Source of the DNA: Hydrogenophaga aromaticivorans
GTDB taxonomy: Bacteria > Pseudomonadota > Gammaproteobacteria > Burkholderiales > Burkholderiaceae_C
DNA: 64,000 bases
NCBI RefSeq assembly: GCF_013387465.1
Contig: NZ_VYGV01000007.1
Location: 1-64,000 of the forward strand
Direction: 5' to 3'
The position numbers and the translations under genes are program-made. Below, piece by piece: positions 27,170 to 35,423 of this stretch; within the stretch, counting starts at the first letter, position 1; every line of letters starts with the position of its first letter. The notes below the pieces were generated by a model that was not told the DNA's origin, ran no database searches, and saw only the letters and a list, made by a program, of their open reading frames with translations.

Positions 27170-27457
27170 TCAGCCGTCCGACGGTGGCGGCTTGCCACCC
27201 GGGCCGGGCACCAGGCGGGCGCGGCGCTTTGCGTCCAGGCCGGGGGTCGCACGCATGTCGGTGTCGACCAGGCCGGCGTCGATGTCGCGCTGGGCCTGGA
27301 CCATCTGGGGGTCGGGCGCCTGGGCCGTGGCGTCGATCGACTGGTCGCGTTCGTGAGGCAGCGGCATGTCGGGGTTCAACCTGGGCGGTTTCGCGCCACG
27401 CTGCGGTGTGGGCTGCTGGCGGCCGATGGGACGCCGGGTTCTGGGGTTGGGGGACAT
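27170..27457 (-). CDS. Small hydrophilic conserved hypothetical protein
   Basis: The protein has 95 residues and is basic, proline-rich and without membrane segment. MPLPHERDQS near residues 31-40 is a segment I associate with small proteins next to catalase genes in Burkholderiales. A good ribosome binding site (GAGGT, followed by AACCCC) precedes the ATG. It lies 59 bases upstream of katE on the same strand. No function is known. Confidence 0.65.
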   Translation of the reverse strand: MSPNPRTRRPIGRQQPTPQRGAKPPRLNPDMPLPHERDQSIDATAQAPDPQMVQAQRDIDAGLVDTDMRATPGLDAKRRARLVPGPGGKPPPSDG

Positions 27458-27491
27458 GGGGTTACCTCGATGGGGTGATGGGTGAGCCGAC

Positions 27492-27809
27492 TCACTTGAC
27501 CGCCGGGCTGAGCGGTGCCGAGTGATCGTTGTTCTGCCCGGGCAACAGCTTCTCTTCGGATTCCTGCTTCGGCTTCCTCGTGCCGTCCGTTTCCCCCTGT
27601 GCCGGGTCCGCTGGGCCAGCGTTCACGGGCGGCAAGACCGTCCCGGCAGAAGGCACCGACGGCTGGACGACAGCGTCTGTTGTTGCACTGGGTTTGGCCT
27701 CCAAGGGCTGGGTGAGCATGGGTGTCGGAGGGGCGGGCGTGGTCTTGTCGCAGGCGACCAGCAACATCACAGATGCGCAGAGCGCGATCAAGGTCAATGG
27801 TGTGTTCAT
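27492..27809 (-). CDS. Small putative lipoprotein
   Basis: The protein has 105 residues. It begins with a lipoprotein signal, MNTPLTLIALCASVMLLVAC, whose lipobox LVAC puts the lipid on Cys20. The mature part is Pro/Ala/Glu-rich and shows no known domain. GAGGA precedes the ATG at 27809. The frame remains open upstream, but the added residues are not protein-like. It is likely anchored to the outer membrane. It sits between the katE-linked small gene and a lipase-like gene on the same strand. Confidence 0.7.
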   Translation of the reverse strand: MNTPLTLIALCASVMLLVACDKTTPAPPTPMLTQPLEAKPSATTDAVVQPSVPSAGTVLPPVNAGPADPAQGETDGTRKPKQESEEKLLPGQNNDHSAPLSPAVK

Positions 27810-27862
27810 GCGGTTCCTCGGTTGGTGGGCTCGTTGAAAGGGTGGGTGGTTGTGGCATCGGC

Positions 27863-28609
27863 TCATGGCGCGCGCACATACCGGCGCCATGCCCCGGATG
27901 CCTGATGGAGGCGGTCGGCGACCGCCGCCAGCACATCCCGGTTCCAGCCCATGCCGATATGGCTGCCGTCGACCTCGATCTCCTGCACGAGGCTCGACCG
28001 TTTGTCGTGCCGGCAGGTCTGCCACGCCACCACGCCATCCGACCGGCTGTAGATCGAGGTGGTGCGCAGTGGGGGCGGTGTGCGCAGGCGCCGGCTCAGC
28101 GCCGGGTCCATCGCCGGCGAACTGCCTCCCAGCAAGCGCAGGAGCCAGTCGACGTTGTTGTGGTCGGCTCCAGCGTTGAAGGGCGTTGCGATGGTGATCA
28201 CCTGCCGGACGCGCGGTGCCATCAGCTTGCCGATTTCGCGCGCGTAGATGCCGCCCAGGCTCCAGCCGATCAGCGTGGCCGGCTGGCTGTGGCCGGCGAG
28301 CCGATCCTCCAGCCTGGCCTTCAGGCCCTGCAGCCAGGTGTCGAGATCACCCTGCGGGCCGGCATTCAAGCCCTGGCCCCAGTCGAACGCGTCGTAGCCG
28401 AGCGAACGGCAGTGCGCACGCAAGGTGGCCACCGAGGTCCCGTCCGCGCCCAGGCCCGGGAAGATCACGACCGGATGCCCGTCACCGGGTTTCGCGCCGT
28501 CCGACTTGGTGAATGTGTGCCAGGCGAACTCCATCGCAGCACGAAAGGGCTCCACGCCCAGCATGGCCAGGGAAGGGTATTGAACGGCATCGGTGGCCAG
28601 TTGTTTCAT
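27863..28609 (-). CDS. Alpha/beta hydrolase, esterase/lipase-like
   Basis: The protein has 248 residues from the ATG at 28609. HPVVIFPGLGADGTS is the first strand and oxyanion region, LIGWSLGGIYARE holds the nucleophile Ser (GWSLG), and the catalytic His is probably in DGSHIGMG. It resembles triacylglycerol-lipase-like cytoplasmic hydrolases that start with a short amphipathic region. A longer GTG start at 28747 overlaps the stop of the upstream gene by GTGA, which would add 46 atypical residues; I consider the shorter form likelier, but translation coupling at 28747 is possible. The substrate is unknown. Confidence 0.75.
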   Translation of the reverse strand: MKQLATDAVQYPSLAMLGVEPFRAAMEFAWHTFTKSDGAKPGDGHPVVIFPGLGADGTSVATLRAHCRSLGYDAFDWGQGLNAGPQGDLDTWLQGLKARLEDRLAGHSQPATLIGWSLGGIYAREIGKLMAPRVRQVITIATPFNAGADHNNVDWLLRLLGGSSPAMDPALSRRLRTPPPLRTTSIYSRSDGVVAWQTCRHDKRSSLVQEIEVDGSHIGMGWNRDVLAAVADRLHQASGAWRRYVRAP

Positions 28610-28743
28610 GGGCTTGAGCGCGCGGTGCCACGCTGGAAATGGTTCACGAAGGGGGCCATGCTCTGCGCCGGCAGGGTTCGCGTCTGTGCGGAACCGAACG
28701 TTTCCGCGACCGCCAGGACCCAGCGCGTGCTGATCGACACGGC

Positions 28744-30027
28744 TCACAACTGCGTGCCCAGCAAGGAAGCCAGCGTTTCACCCAGGCGCTCGCGCAGGGG
28801 GCGCGCCAGCCACGCCGAGTGGGTCACCCGGTGGGACTTCGCGAGGTCGTCTTCGAAGGTGGCGGTCTGCGCGCTCGCGAAGGCCTTGTCGACGACGTTC
28901 AGCGTCGCTTCGTCGTTGAGCCGGAAGGAGCGGTTGTCGAAGTTCGTCGAACCCACCGAGACCAGCATGCCGTCGACGATCATCACCTTGCAGTGGTACA
29001 TGGTGGGCGTGTATTCCGCGATGACGGCGCCGGCCGCGAGCAGCGGCCCCCAGGTGGCCCGCGAGGCCTTGCGAACGGTCTCGCTGTCGATGTGCTTGCC
29101 CGGCACGATGATGCGCAGCCTGACGCCGCGCTGCATCGCGGCCACGAGGGCCTGCAGTGTCAGCGCGTCGGGCACGAAGTACGACGCCGAGAGGTCGATC
29201 GACCGCGACGCCGCGGTCACCGACAGCAGGTACATCAGCTGCATGCTCTCGCTGCCGCCGCTCGGTGAACTGCTGAACATCTGTGCCCGACCGGGGCCGG
29301 CCGGTGCCAGGGTGGGGAAGTAGTCCGGGCCATGCAACACGTCGCCCGTCACCTTGATCCAGTTGTCGATGAACACCGACTGCATCTGCGCGACGACCGG
29401 GCCTTCCACCGCGAAGTGGGTGTCGCGCCAGTGCTCGGGGTCCTGCGCGCGGCCCGTCCATTGCGGCGCCACGCCGACGCCACCCGTGAACCCGACACGG
29501 CCGTCGACGATCAGCAGCTTGCGGTGGGTGCGGTTGTTCATGCGCCCGAGATGCGACCAGTGCGGGGGATGAAAGCGCTTCACCTGGACGCCGGCTTGCG
29601 TCATCACGGCCAGCAGGCTGTCGTCCATCTTGACGCTGCCCACCCAGTCGAGCAGCACGTGGACCTTCACGCCCTGGCGGGCGCGCTCTGCCAGGGCCTC
29701 GGCGAACTGGCGGCCGATGTCGCCCGACCAGTAGATGTAGGTTTCGAAGGTGATCGACCGCTCCGCGCCACGGATGGCCGCGAGCATCGGCGGGAAGATC
29801 TGTTCACCGTTCAACAGGGCCTGCACGCGTGTTCCGGCCAGGAACGGCGGCCCCAGGAGAACGCCCAGCTCATCCATGAAACGCGGGTCGTCGAGCGAGT
29901 AGAGGCGCGTGATGTGACGCTGGATCTTCTTCTCGCCACCGATGAAGTTCGACGCGACCACGGCGCCGACCAGGGCCAGGCCGGTTGCGGCACCGGCGAC
30001 CACGATCCATCGGGGCCAGCGTGCCAT
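28744..30027 (-). CDS. Phospholipase D family protein, cardiolipin synthase-like
   Basis: The protein has 427 residues with an N-terminal membrane helix near 7-25. Two HKD motifs are present, THRKLLIVDG and YHCKVMIVDG, each followed by a conserved GS/GG pair (FTGGVG, VSVGSTNFD). This layout fits cardiolipin synthase B-like enzymes, which join phosphatidyl groups in the inner membrane, though general phospholipase D activity cannot be excluded. I chose the ATG at 30027 (GAAGGTGA upstream); a GTG nine bases earlier is also possible. It precedes the hydrolase gene, and the two may act together on lipids. Confidence 0.85.
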   Translation of the reverse strand: MARWPRWIVVAGAATGLALVGAVVASNFIGGEKKIQRHITRLYSLDDPRFMDELGVLLGPPFLAGTRVQALLNGEQIFPPMLAAIRGAERSITFETYIYWSGDIGRQFAEALAERARQGVKVHVLLDWVGSVKMDDSLLAVMTQAGVQVKRFHPPHWSHLGRMNNRTHRKLLIVDGRVGFTGGVGVAPQWTGRAQDPEHWRDTHFAVEGPVVAQMQSVFIDNWIKVTGDVLHGPDYFPTLAPAGPGRAQMFSSSPSGGSESMQLMYLLSVTAASRSIDLSASYFVPDALTLQALVAAMQRGVRLRIIVPGKHIDSETVRKASRATWGPLLAAGAVIAEYTPTMYHCKVMIVDGMLVSVGSTNFDNRSFRLNDEATLNVVDKAFASAQTATFEDDLAKSHRVTHSAWLARPLRERLGETLASLLGTQL

Positions 30028-30091
30028 CGGCGTCACCTTCTATCGGGACGGTGCGGCGTTGCCTTGCCTGCAGGGGTGTGGCGAGAAGCGA

Positions 30092-30310
30092 TCATCGCGT
30101 CCGCTTGGTTCGGGCCGCGGGTTTGGCGGCGGCGGGCTTGACGGCGGCGTTCCAGACCTTCAGGTTCTCGCGGGCTGCCTCGGCGATGGCGGCGTTTACC
30201 TGCCGCTTCGCCTCTGCGGTGGCCTGGCCACGCATCGAACCGGCCACGCTGTTCGCCGTGCTCAGCCACATGCTCATGAACGGGTTTTTCTTCAGCCAGG
30301 GATTGGACAT
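30092..30310 (-). CDS. Small basic conserved hypothetical protein
   Basis: The protein has 72 residues: MSNPWLKKNPFMSMWLS at the start, an Ala-rich helical middle and a Lys/Ala/Pro tail (PAAAKPAARTKRTR). The pattern of a helix plus basic tail recalls small phasin-like or nucleoid-associated proteins, but that is only a resemblance. The frame is open upstream; the Met at 30310 is chosen because conserved-looking residues begin there. The ribosome binding site is weak. Confidence 0.6.
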   Translation of the reverse strand: MSNPWLKKNPFMSMWLSTANSVAGSMRGQATAEAKRQVNAAIAEAARENLKVWNAAVKPAAAKPAARTKRTR

Positions 30311-30436
30311 GGTGCGCTTTCGATGTTTGACGGGGAAGGACTCAGCGAGCGCCGGCAGTTCCGGTGGTCCGTGCCATGTGCAAGGCGTGTGTTTTCTTCG
30401 GTGAAGCTCGGGTTTCGCACAGGGAGCGGACCCGCT

Positions 30437-30462
30437 CCATGGCCGCCTCGTGGCGGCCATGG
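30437..30462. terminator. Perfect 11-base stem-loop with short T-run
   Basis: CCATGGCCGCC and GGCGGCCATGG pair perfectly around a TCGT loop, followed on the plus strand by TTTTC. By structure it is a factor-independent terminator for plus-strand transcription. The flanking genes run on the minus strand, so it may instead block antisense reads or act as an mRNA stabiliser. Confidence 0.45.
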
Positions 30463-30491
30463 TTTTCAAGGACCGCAGACCGGGACAAGCG

Positions 30492-30869
30492 TCAGCGCCT
30501 GACGCGCACGATCAGCGCGCCCAGCGCCATCGCGGCGGCCACCGCAGACAGCGGATGACGCCTGACCGTGCCCCGCAAGGCCTCGGCCCATTCGTCGCGG
30601 GTGGTGCCCATCTGGTGAGCGGTCTCGCGCAAGCTCGCTTCAGCGCCTGACAGGCTTTCGCCCAGTTGCCTGACCTTGGGCGCCGCGCTGCCGGCGAGGC
30701 GATCAACGGCATCGTGCGCCGCGTGCACAACCCGGTTCAAAGAGGCAACGGCCGCTGGCGGGGCTTTCTCAGACCCCGGCAACATCGAGGTGTCGGGCAC
30801 ACGCTCGTGGTGGTCACTGGTGACCCAGGGGACGGGCGGTGCGGCATGGGGTTGCAAGGGTTCATTCAT
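30492..30869 (-). CDS. DUF883/ElaB-YqjD-like membrane-anchored protein
   Basis: The protein has 125 residues, with a proline-rich start, a central helical region (about 40-95) and a C-terminal membrane segment RRHPLSAVAAAMALGALIV followed by RVRR. This is the layout of the ElaB/YqjD/DUF883 family, whose E. coli members bind ribosomes to the inner membrane in stationary phase. AGGAG precedes the ATG. It lies 19 bases downstream of the hemerythrin gene on the same strand, so they are probably co-transcribed. Confidence 0.75.
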   Translation of the reverse strand: MNEPLQPHAAPPVPWVTSDHHERVPDTSMLPGSEKAPPAAVASLNRVVHAAHDAVDRLAGSAAPKVRQLGESLSGAEASLRETAHQMGTTRDEWAEALRGTVRRHPLSAVAAAMALGALIVRVRR

Positions 30870-30888
30870 GTCGGGCTCCTGCGGTCGT

Positions 30889-31362
30889 TCAAGCGGTCAG
30901 GGCCAGCAGTTCGTCCTTGCGGGCGGCCATTTGTGCACCCAGATCGTCCATGTCCAGCGACGAGGACTTGGCCTTGGGGAACATCTCGTTCTGCTCTTCC
31001 TTGACGTGGTGCTTCACGTATTCCGACAGCACCTTGACCTTGGCGTCGTACATCTCGCCGTCGGGCTCGAGGCCTTCGATCTGTGCGATCAGGTCCTTCA
31101 CACTGGTGTGCTCGACCGTGGCTTCGGGCACCAGCAGCTTGTCCTTCAGCGCCGCCTTCACGGCGGGATAGAAGATTTCTTCTTCGATCTGTGCATGCAC
31201 GCTGAGCGCCGTGCAGATCTCGGCGACCAGGGCCTTCTTCTTCGGGATCGAACGGCTCTTTTCGTATTCGGCAAACATCTCGCTAACGGCCGTGTGGTCG
31301 GCTTTGAGCATGGCGATGGCGTCCTTCGGTGCGGGGGCAGTGGTCTTGGTGGTGGTGGTCAT
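30889..31362 (-). CDS. Hemerythrin HHE-domain protein
   Basis: The protein has 157 residues forming a four-helix bundle with the di-iron ligands expected of hemerythrin-like proteins. These are His in KADHTAVSEMF, His and Glu in VHAQIEEEIFYP, His in EHTSVKDL, and His/Glu in HHVKEEQNEMFP. It may bind oxygen or nitric oxide, or store iron, in the cytoplasm. A Thr/Pro-rich leader precedes the domain. AAGGAC is the ribosome binding site. It belongs to the run of minus-strand stress-type genes. Confidence 0.85.
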   Translation of the reverse strand: MTTTTKTTAPAPKDAIAMLKADHTAVSEMFAEYEKSRSIPKKKALVAEICTALSVHAQIEEEIFYPAVKAALKDKLLVPEATVEHTSVKDLIAQIEGLEPDGEMYDAKVKVLSEYVKHHVKEEQNEMFPKAKSSSLDMDDLGAQMAARKDELLALTA

Positions 31363-31403
31363 GGGAAGTCCTTTGACAGGTTGGGGGGGAAGATGTACGG
31401 TGA

Positions 31404-31475
31404 CTACGTGAACAGGGCGATCAAAATGATGATCGGGATGGGGATGCCGAGAAACAGCAAGAGCAGGGATCGCAT
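31404..31475 (-). CDS. 23-residue hydrophobic peptide
   Basis: The frame encodes MRSLLLLFLGIPIPIIILIA plus LFT, a single membrane helix interrupted by a GIPIP turn. It has a textbook ribosome binding site (AAGGAGG, six bases before the ATG). It lies between the hemerythrin gene and the large membrane protein gene on the same strand. I recall similar tiny proteins with a GVPIPIIILI core in other proteobacteria; most annotations skip them. No function is known. Confidence 0.65.
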   Translation of the reverse strand: MRSLLLLFLGIPIPIIILIALFT

Positions 31476-31508
31476 GGTGGCCTCCTTGGGCTTGTGGGAA
31501 AACAGGGT

Positions 31509-32495
31509 TCAGGCGTCGCGGCGCCGACCACCGAACGTGGCGGCCAGGCTGGCGACGAATGCGCCGACGAGCAGCGAAACGAACAGCCAGAGCGCGCTGT
31601 AGGCAGAGGCCTTGCGCGCCGTGTCGGCCGTCTCACGCGCAGCCACTTCCGCGTCGGTCAACTTGGCCTGCGCCTTGGCGTAGACCTCAGAGACCCGTCT
31701 CTCGGCCTCGGGCTGCGACAGACCGGTGCGCTGGGCCACGATCTGGCCCACGTGACGGATGTCTTCGGGTGGCAGAGGCTCCGAGCGGCTGACGTTCATG
31801 AAGATCCGGCTGACCTCGGCCGTGTCCCTGCCAGAGGCGCGTTCACTGGCCGCAGTGTCGACTTGCATGCCATCGGTTCCCATGACGGGTGCAGCGGTGG
31901 CTGCATCACGCCGGAACAGCGAGTCGACAAAGTAGCCCATCGGACCGCCTTCGTCGTCCCGCCCCATGCCTGCCGAGGCCGCGGCGCTCCCGACGGCGGA
32001 GCTGGCCGTGCTGGCAACGCCACCGACCACCTGGGCGCCAGCCTGCACACCACCGCCAATGATCGAGCCGATGACCGAGGTCAGCAGCGCGGCGGTGGCT
32101 ATCGTTGCCACGGCCCAGGCCAGAAAGCCGTGGGCGGTGTCGCGGAAGTACACCTCGTCGGTGCGCGCATCGGTCCACTTGGTGCGCAGGCGGCCGGCGA
32201 GGTAGCCGCCCATCCCCGACGCCAACAATTGCGTGAGCGTCAGCCACACGATGGTCGAGACACCGAGGGTCGCTGCGCTCAAACCATCCTGGGCCCAGGG
32301 CGACACGGAAGACAGGCCGAGCCCGACACCGAGGATCAGCAGGATCAGGGACAGCGAAGCGGCGGCGGCCCCGCCCGCGGCGATGGCGCCCCACGAGACG
32401 GCGCTGCTGAGCGGCCTCGTGTTGTCGGCGATGCTGCCCCGGAGCACGCGGGCGCGGGCCAGGTCTTCAGCGTTTGCTGTGGAGGTAATGGCCAT
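31509..32495 (-). CDS. Membrane protein of unknown function (often annotated PhnA-like)
   Basis: The protein has 328 residues with about four membrane helices: two near 35-62 and 75-95, a pair with Gly/Ala-rich zipper-like stretches near 125-180, and one near 300-322. The soluble C-terminal region (about 215-290) is rich in Glu/Ala and resembles coiled coil. Databases often call such proteins PhnA-like, but it shares nothing with phosphonoacetate hydrolase. AAAGGAG precedes the ATG. Given the neighbours, an envelope stress role is inference. Confidence 0.65.
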   Translation of the reverse strand: MAITSTANAEDLARARVLRGSIADNTRPLSSAVSWGAIAAGGAAAASLSLILLILGVGLGLSSVSPWAQDGLSAATLGVSTIVWLTLTQLLASGMGGYLAGRLRTKWTDARTDEVYFRDTAHGFLAWAVATIATAALLTSVIGSIIGGGVQAGAQVVGGVASTASSAVGSAAASAGMGRDDEGGPMGYFVDSLFRRDAATAAPVMGTDGMQVDTAASERASGRDTAEVSRIFMNVSRSEPLPPEDIRHVGQIVAQRTGLSQPEAERRVSEVYAKAQAKLTDAEVAARETADTARKASAYSALWLFVSLLVGAFVASLAATFGGRRRDA

Positions 32496-32772
32496 CGGAA
32501 CTCCTTTCGGCGAAGAGCGAGACGGGTGCCGGGACTTCCGTCACCTCGTGCTTTACGCAAGGCGGACCGTAAGGACACGAGCCAGGGAGGTCTGTTCGCT
32601 TTCGCACACTGCTTCGCGTCAACCGAAGCACCGAAAGGCCGTGACGCCCCTTGCGGGCAATCCAGAAAAACTTCATGACCCTGGCCGCGAAGTGGGCTGG
32701 TTTTTGCATACCCCTACGGATCGATGCTGGCACCAGCGTGCAACCCGCAACGGATGCGAAGGGCCATGCAGA

Positions 32773-33795
32773 ATGATCCGAATGAAAAAACGATCACGCC
32801 CGTCCGCTTGGGCCAAAAGCTTCGAGCGCAGCCTCAAGGCGATGACACGACTCGCCACCGCTTCCAGTACCCGGGCGCTCAAGAAAACCCTGAAGCCCAC
32901 GGTGGCCAAGCGCACGCCGCCACCCGGTGCCGGCGCGTGGATTCCCGGCGTCGTCATGGGCGCGGCCGGCGCCCGGCGCTTCAGGGTCTACCGGCCGCCG
33001 GGGGTCGAGTTTGGCGAGAAGCTGCCGCTGGTGGTGATGCTGCACGGCTGCGGTCAGGACGCCAACAGCTTCGCCGCGAGCACGCGCATGAACCGCATCG
33101 CGATGCGCGAACGTTTTCTGGTGCTCTACCCCGAGCAGGACCGGCTCGCCAACGGGCAGGGTTGCTGGAACTGGTTCGACACCAAGACCGGCCGTGCCTA
33201 TGGCGAAGCCGCCTTGATCATGCAGGCGGTCGATCAGGTCTGCCTGTTGCATCCGGTGGACCGGGCGCGCATCGCCATCGCCGGCCTGTCGGCCGGTGCG
33301 AGCATGGCCGCCTTGCTGGTCACCCGGCACCCGGGGCGTTTCAAGGCCGTCGTCATGCACTCGGGCATTCCACCCGGCACCGCGCACTCCACCCTGTCGG
33401 CGCTGGGCGCCATGCACGGCCATCGCGTGACGACCCCGTTGATGACCACGCCGAACGCGATGGAGGCCCACTGGCCACCCCTGCTGGTGATCCACGGTGA
33501 CGCCGACGCCGTGGTCTCGCCCAAAAACGGACAGGCCGCGGCGCAGGTCTGGGCCCACGCAGCGGGGGCGAAGGCGAGCGAGGCGCGCAGCGTGCAACGG
33601 GGCAAGCGTTACCCGATGGCGGTCACCGATTTCAAACGCAAGGGTAGCACCGTGGCGACGCTGGTCGCCGTGAGCAAATTGGCTCACGCCTGGAGCGGAG
33701 GCCTCGCGAGCAAGGCCTTCAGCGACGGCCAGGGGCCGGATGCGTCGCGCATGGTCTGGGCTTTTGCGGCCAAGCAGTTTCGGGCCGCGGCGTGA
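32773..33795 (+). CDS. PHB depolymerase/LpqC-type esterase
   Basis: The protein has 340 residues. A basic leader (about 50 residues) is followed by an alpha/beta hydrolase with MLHGCGQDA (oxyanion region), GLSAGASMA (nucleophile Ser), HGDADAVVSP (catalytic Asp) and AHAWSGG (catalytic His). This set is typical of the PHB depolymerase family of feruloyl/hydroxyalkanoate esterases. No clear signal peptide is seen, so a cytoplasmic PHB or oligomer role is possible. Two in-frame ATGs (32773 and 32782) are candidate starts; AAGGG lies before the first. It is the only plus-strand gene in the latter part of the island. Confidence 0.8.
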   Translation: MIRMKKRSRPSAWAKSFERSLKAMTRLATASSTRALKKTLKPTVAKRTPPPGAGAWIPGVVMGAAGARRFRVYRPPGVEFGEKLPLVVMLHGCGQDANSFAASTRMNRIAMRERFLVLYPEQDRLANGQGCWNWFDTKTGRAYGEAALIMQAVDQVCLLHPVDRARIAIAGLSAGASMAALLVTRHPGRFKAVVMHSGIPPGTAHSTLSALGAMHGHRVTTPLMTTPNAMEAHWPPLLVIHGDADAVVSPKNGQAAAQVWAHAAGAKASEARSVQRGKRYPMAVTDFKRKGSTVATLVAVSKLAHAWSGGLASKAFSDGQGPDASRMVWAFAAKQFRAAA

Positions 33796-33827
33796 GCGCT
33801 GGCCAGGGCCGGTGAACGGGCTGTTCG

Positions 33828-34103
33828 TCAGGTCGCACAGGGCCGCAGCAGGGGCTCGTGGTGGTCCGGGTCCGAAGGCGCGGTCTGCACCGTGGGGGAC
33901 GAATAGTCACGACCGACCATGGCGCGCGCGCCCAGGTAGGTGTTGCGCAAGTGCTCAGTCAGGGCGTTCATGTCAACGTTGCCGGCTTCGTCGCAGGGCA
34001 CGGTGACATCTTGACCACGGCCATCGTGGGACAGGAATCGCAGCAGAAAGGCGCAGGCTGCCGGGTCACAGGCCGCGCGCGGCAGGACAGATGGGGTGTT
34101 CAT
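33828..34103 (-). CDS. Small conserved hypothetical protein
   Basis: The protein has 91 residues. DPAACAFLLRFLSHDGRGQ near the start, then VPCDEAGNVDMNALTEHLRN and YLGARAMVGRDY, resemble small uncharacterised proteins of Burkholderiales. Two Cys residues near the start and one in VPCDE might bind metal, but this is a guess. GAAAGGAAG precedes the ATG at 34103. The frame is open further upstream, but only the shorter form is protein-like. Confidence 0.55.
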   Translation of the reverse strand: MNTPSVLPRAACDPAACAFLLRFLSHDGRGQDVTVPCDEAGNVDMNALTEHLRNTYLGARAMVGRDYSSPTVQTAPSDPDHHEPLLRPCAT

Positions 34104-34452
34104 GAGGCTTCCTTTCTCACGCTGGACGCTGAGCGTCAGGTGTTCCAGGAACCCAGCGCCTACCCTGTTCGTCGCACCGTCGCGTGAGGACACGATCCGG
34201 CAAACAGTGGCGCCAGTACGCGCCAGAAAAAGCGGCTTGACTGTGCGGGCGCGTACACAGACTTCGAACTCGATCACCGGATCGACAACCAACTCGATCC
34301 CAGCGCACCCGACGCCCGCTTGCACAACGATGAGAACGGCGTCAGCGCCCACGCCTCATGCGTCATGCGTCTGAGCGGCAAGGCCCAGCCTTTAGAACGA
34401 CACCTTGGGCTTTCAGTGACGGGCAGGGGCCTGAGCGCTGGCCAGCCCAAAA
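34104..34452. other. Gene-free gap in the stress island
   Basis: These 349 bases lie between the small conserved gene and the truncated hemoglobin gene, both on the minus strand. I see no protein-like frame, repeat, tRNA or clear terminator. Promoter elements for the 33828-34103 gene may lie here. Confidence 0.5.
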
Positions 34453-34953
34453 TCACTTCGCCTTGTGGCCCGCCGTGACCTCGTTCTTGTGCGCGGCGAA
34501 GGCGGCCAGCACCTCGCCCTTCTCACGGGCAGGAACTTTGGCAAAGTCCAGGCTGCGTCCCAGTTCGGCCGCCACCTCGTCGAACTCTTCTGGAGAGATC
34601 TTGAGGTCACGGTGGGCCACCTCAAGGCCCAGATGGGTTTTGCCCGGCTTCGTGGCCGAATATTTGAACGGCCCACCGGTGACCTCGCAGACCCACAGGG
34701 TTCGCTCGAACTTGAGGCCGGGCAACCGGCCCAGGTTCTTCGTGTGCCATTCCCTGAGGGCCGGGTTTTTTGATGTCTTTCCCACGATGGGGTTTTGCAC
34801 CACCGCATCGCTGAAGTGGTCCATCACGGCGGCGATGGCGAAGACACCGCCAAGGCGTTCGTACAGGCTCTTCTCGGTGTCGGAAGCGGCCTGCAGCGGG
34901 AGTGCGAACGCCACGGTCAACATGGCCAGCACGGCGATCAAGAACTTTTTCAT
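34453..34953 (-). CDS. Exported group 1 truncated hemoglobin
   Basis: The protein has 166 residues with a signal peptide (MKKFLIAVLAMLTVAFALPL, then QAA). A truncated globin fold follows: YERLGGVFAIAAVMDHF near 31-47, GG in VTGGPFKYS, and the proximal heme His114 in EVAHRDLKIS. Group 1 truncated hemoglobins bind oxygen or nitric oxide and can detoxify NO. Export to the periplasm is less common for this family. GGAGACTCTC precedes the ATG. It is the last gene of the stress island on the minus strand. Confidence 0.85.
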   Translation of the reverse strand: MKKFLIAVLAMLTVAFALPLQAASDTEKSLYERLGGVFAIAAVMDHFSDAVVQNPIVGKTSKNPALREWHTKNLGRLPGLKFERTLWVCEVTGGPFKYSATKPGKTHLGLEVAHRDLKISPEEFDEVAAELGRSLDFAKVPAREKGEVLAAFAAHKNEVTAGHKAK

Positions 34954-35080
34954 GAGAGTCTCCTGAAAGTGGATCGCGCCGCCAGTGCGGCGTGCGACCA
35001 AGACTGCTCGCACGGCCAGGGGTGGTCTGTACGCCGGCGTACACAGGTCGGCGAAGCCACTGGACCCGCTGACCCGGGAC

Positions 35081-35416
35081 TCAGCCGCCGTCACCACCCA
35101 GCTGGATCTGGATCACCCCGTCGCTCACGCGCACCGGGTAGACACGCGCGGTCAACGCGGCGGCGCCCTTGGGCGAGCCCGCCATGCGGCCGTCGGACAG
35201 GCGAAACCGCAGGCCGTGCGCGGGGCACTTGACGTGGCCGCTGTCGTCGAGCCGGCCCGTGCACAGCGAGGCGCCGCTGTGCGGGCAGCTGTCGTCGATG
35301 GCGTGCAAGGTGTCGGCGCTGCGAAACACCACGATCTGATGGCCCTGGATGCGCACCAGCGTGCGGCCTGCGGCGTCGAGCCGGCTGGCATCCCCTGCGT
35401 CCACCCAGTCCGTCAT
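35081..35416 (-). CDS. Rieske-type [2Fe-2S] ferredoxin-like protein
   Basis: The protein has 111 residues with the two Rieske ligand pairs, Cys44-x-His46 in CPHSGASL and Cys64-x2-His67 in CPAHGLRF. It is a small soluble electron carrier of the type that feeds oxygenases, but no Rieske oxygenase is adjacent. It lies seven bases after the exporter gene on the same strand, so it is probably the last gene of an operon with a putative sulfate exporter, an acyl-CoA ligase, a porin and a binding protein. A TauD-type dioxygenase nearby does not need it. Confidence 0.85.
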   Translation of the reverse strand: MTDWVDAGDASRLDAAGRTLVRIQGHQIVVFRSADTLHAIDDSCPHSGASLCTGRLDDSGHVKCPAHGLRFRLSDGRMAGSPKGAAALTARVYPVRVSDGVIQIQLGGDGG

Positions 35417-35423
35417 GGGGTGC

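Noticed and set aside
31509..32495. Phosphonate metabolism protein
   Set aside because: The PhnA-like label used for this family has no motif support; only membrane helices and a helical tail are visible.
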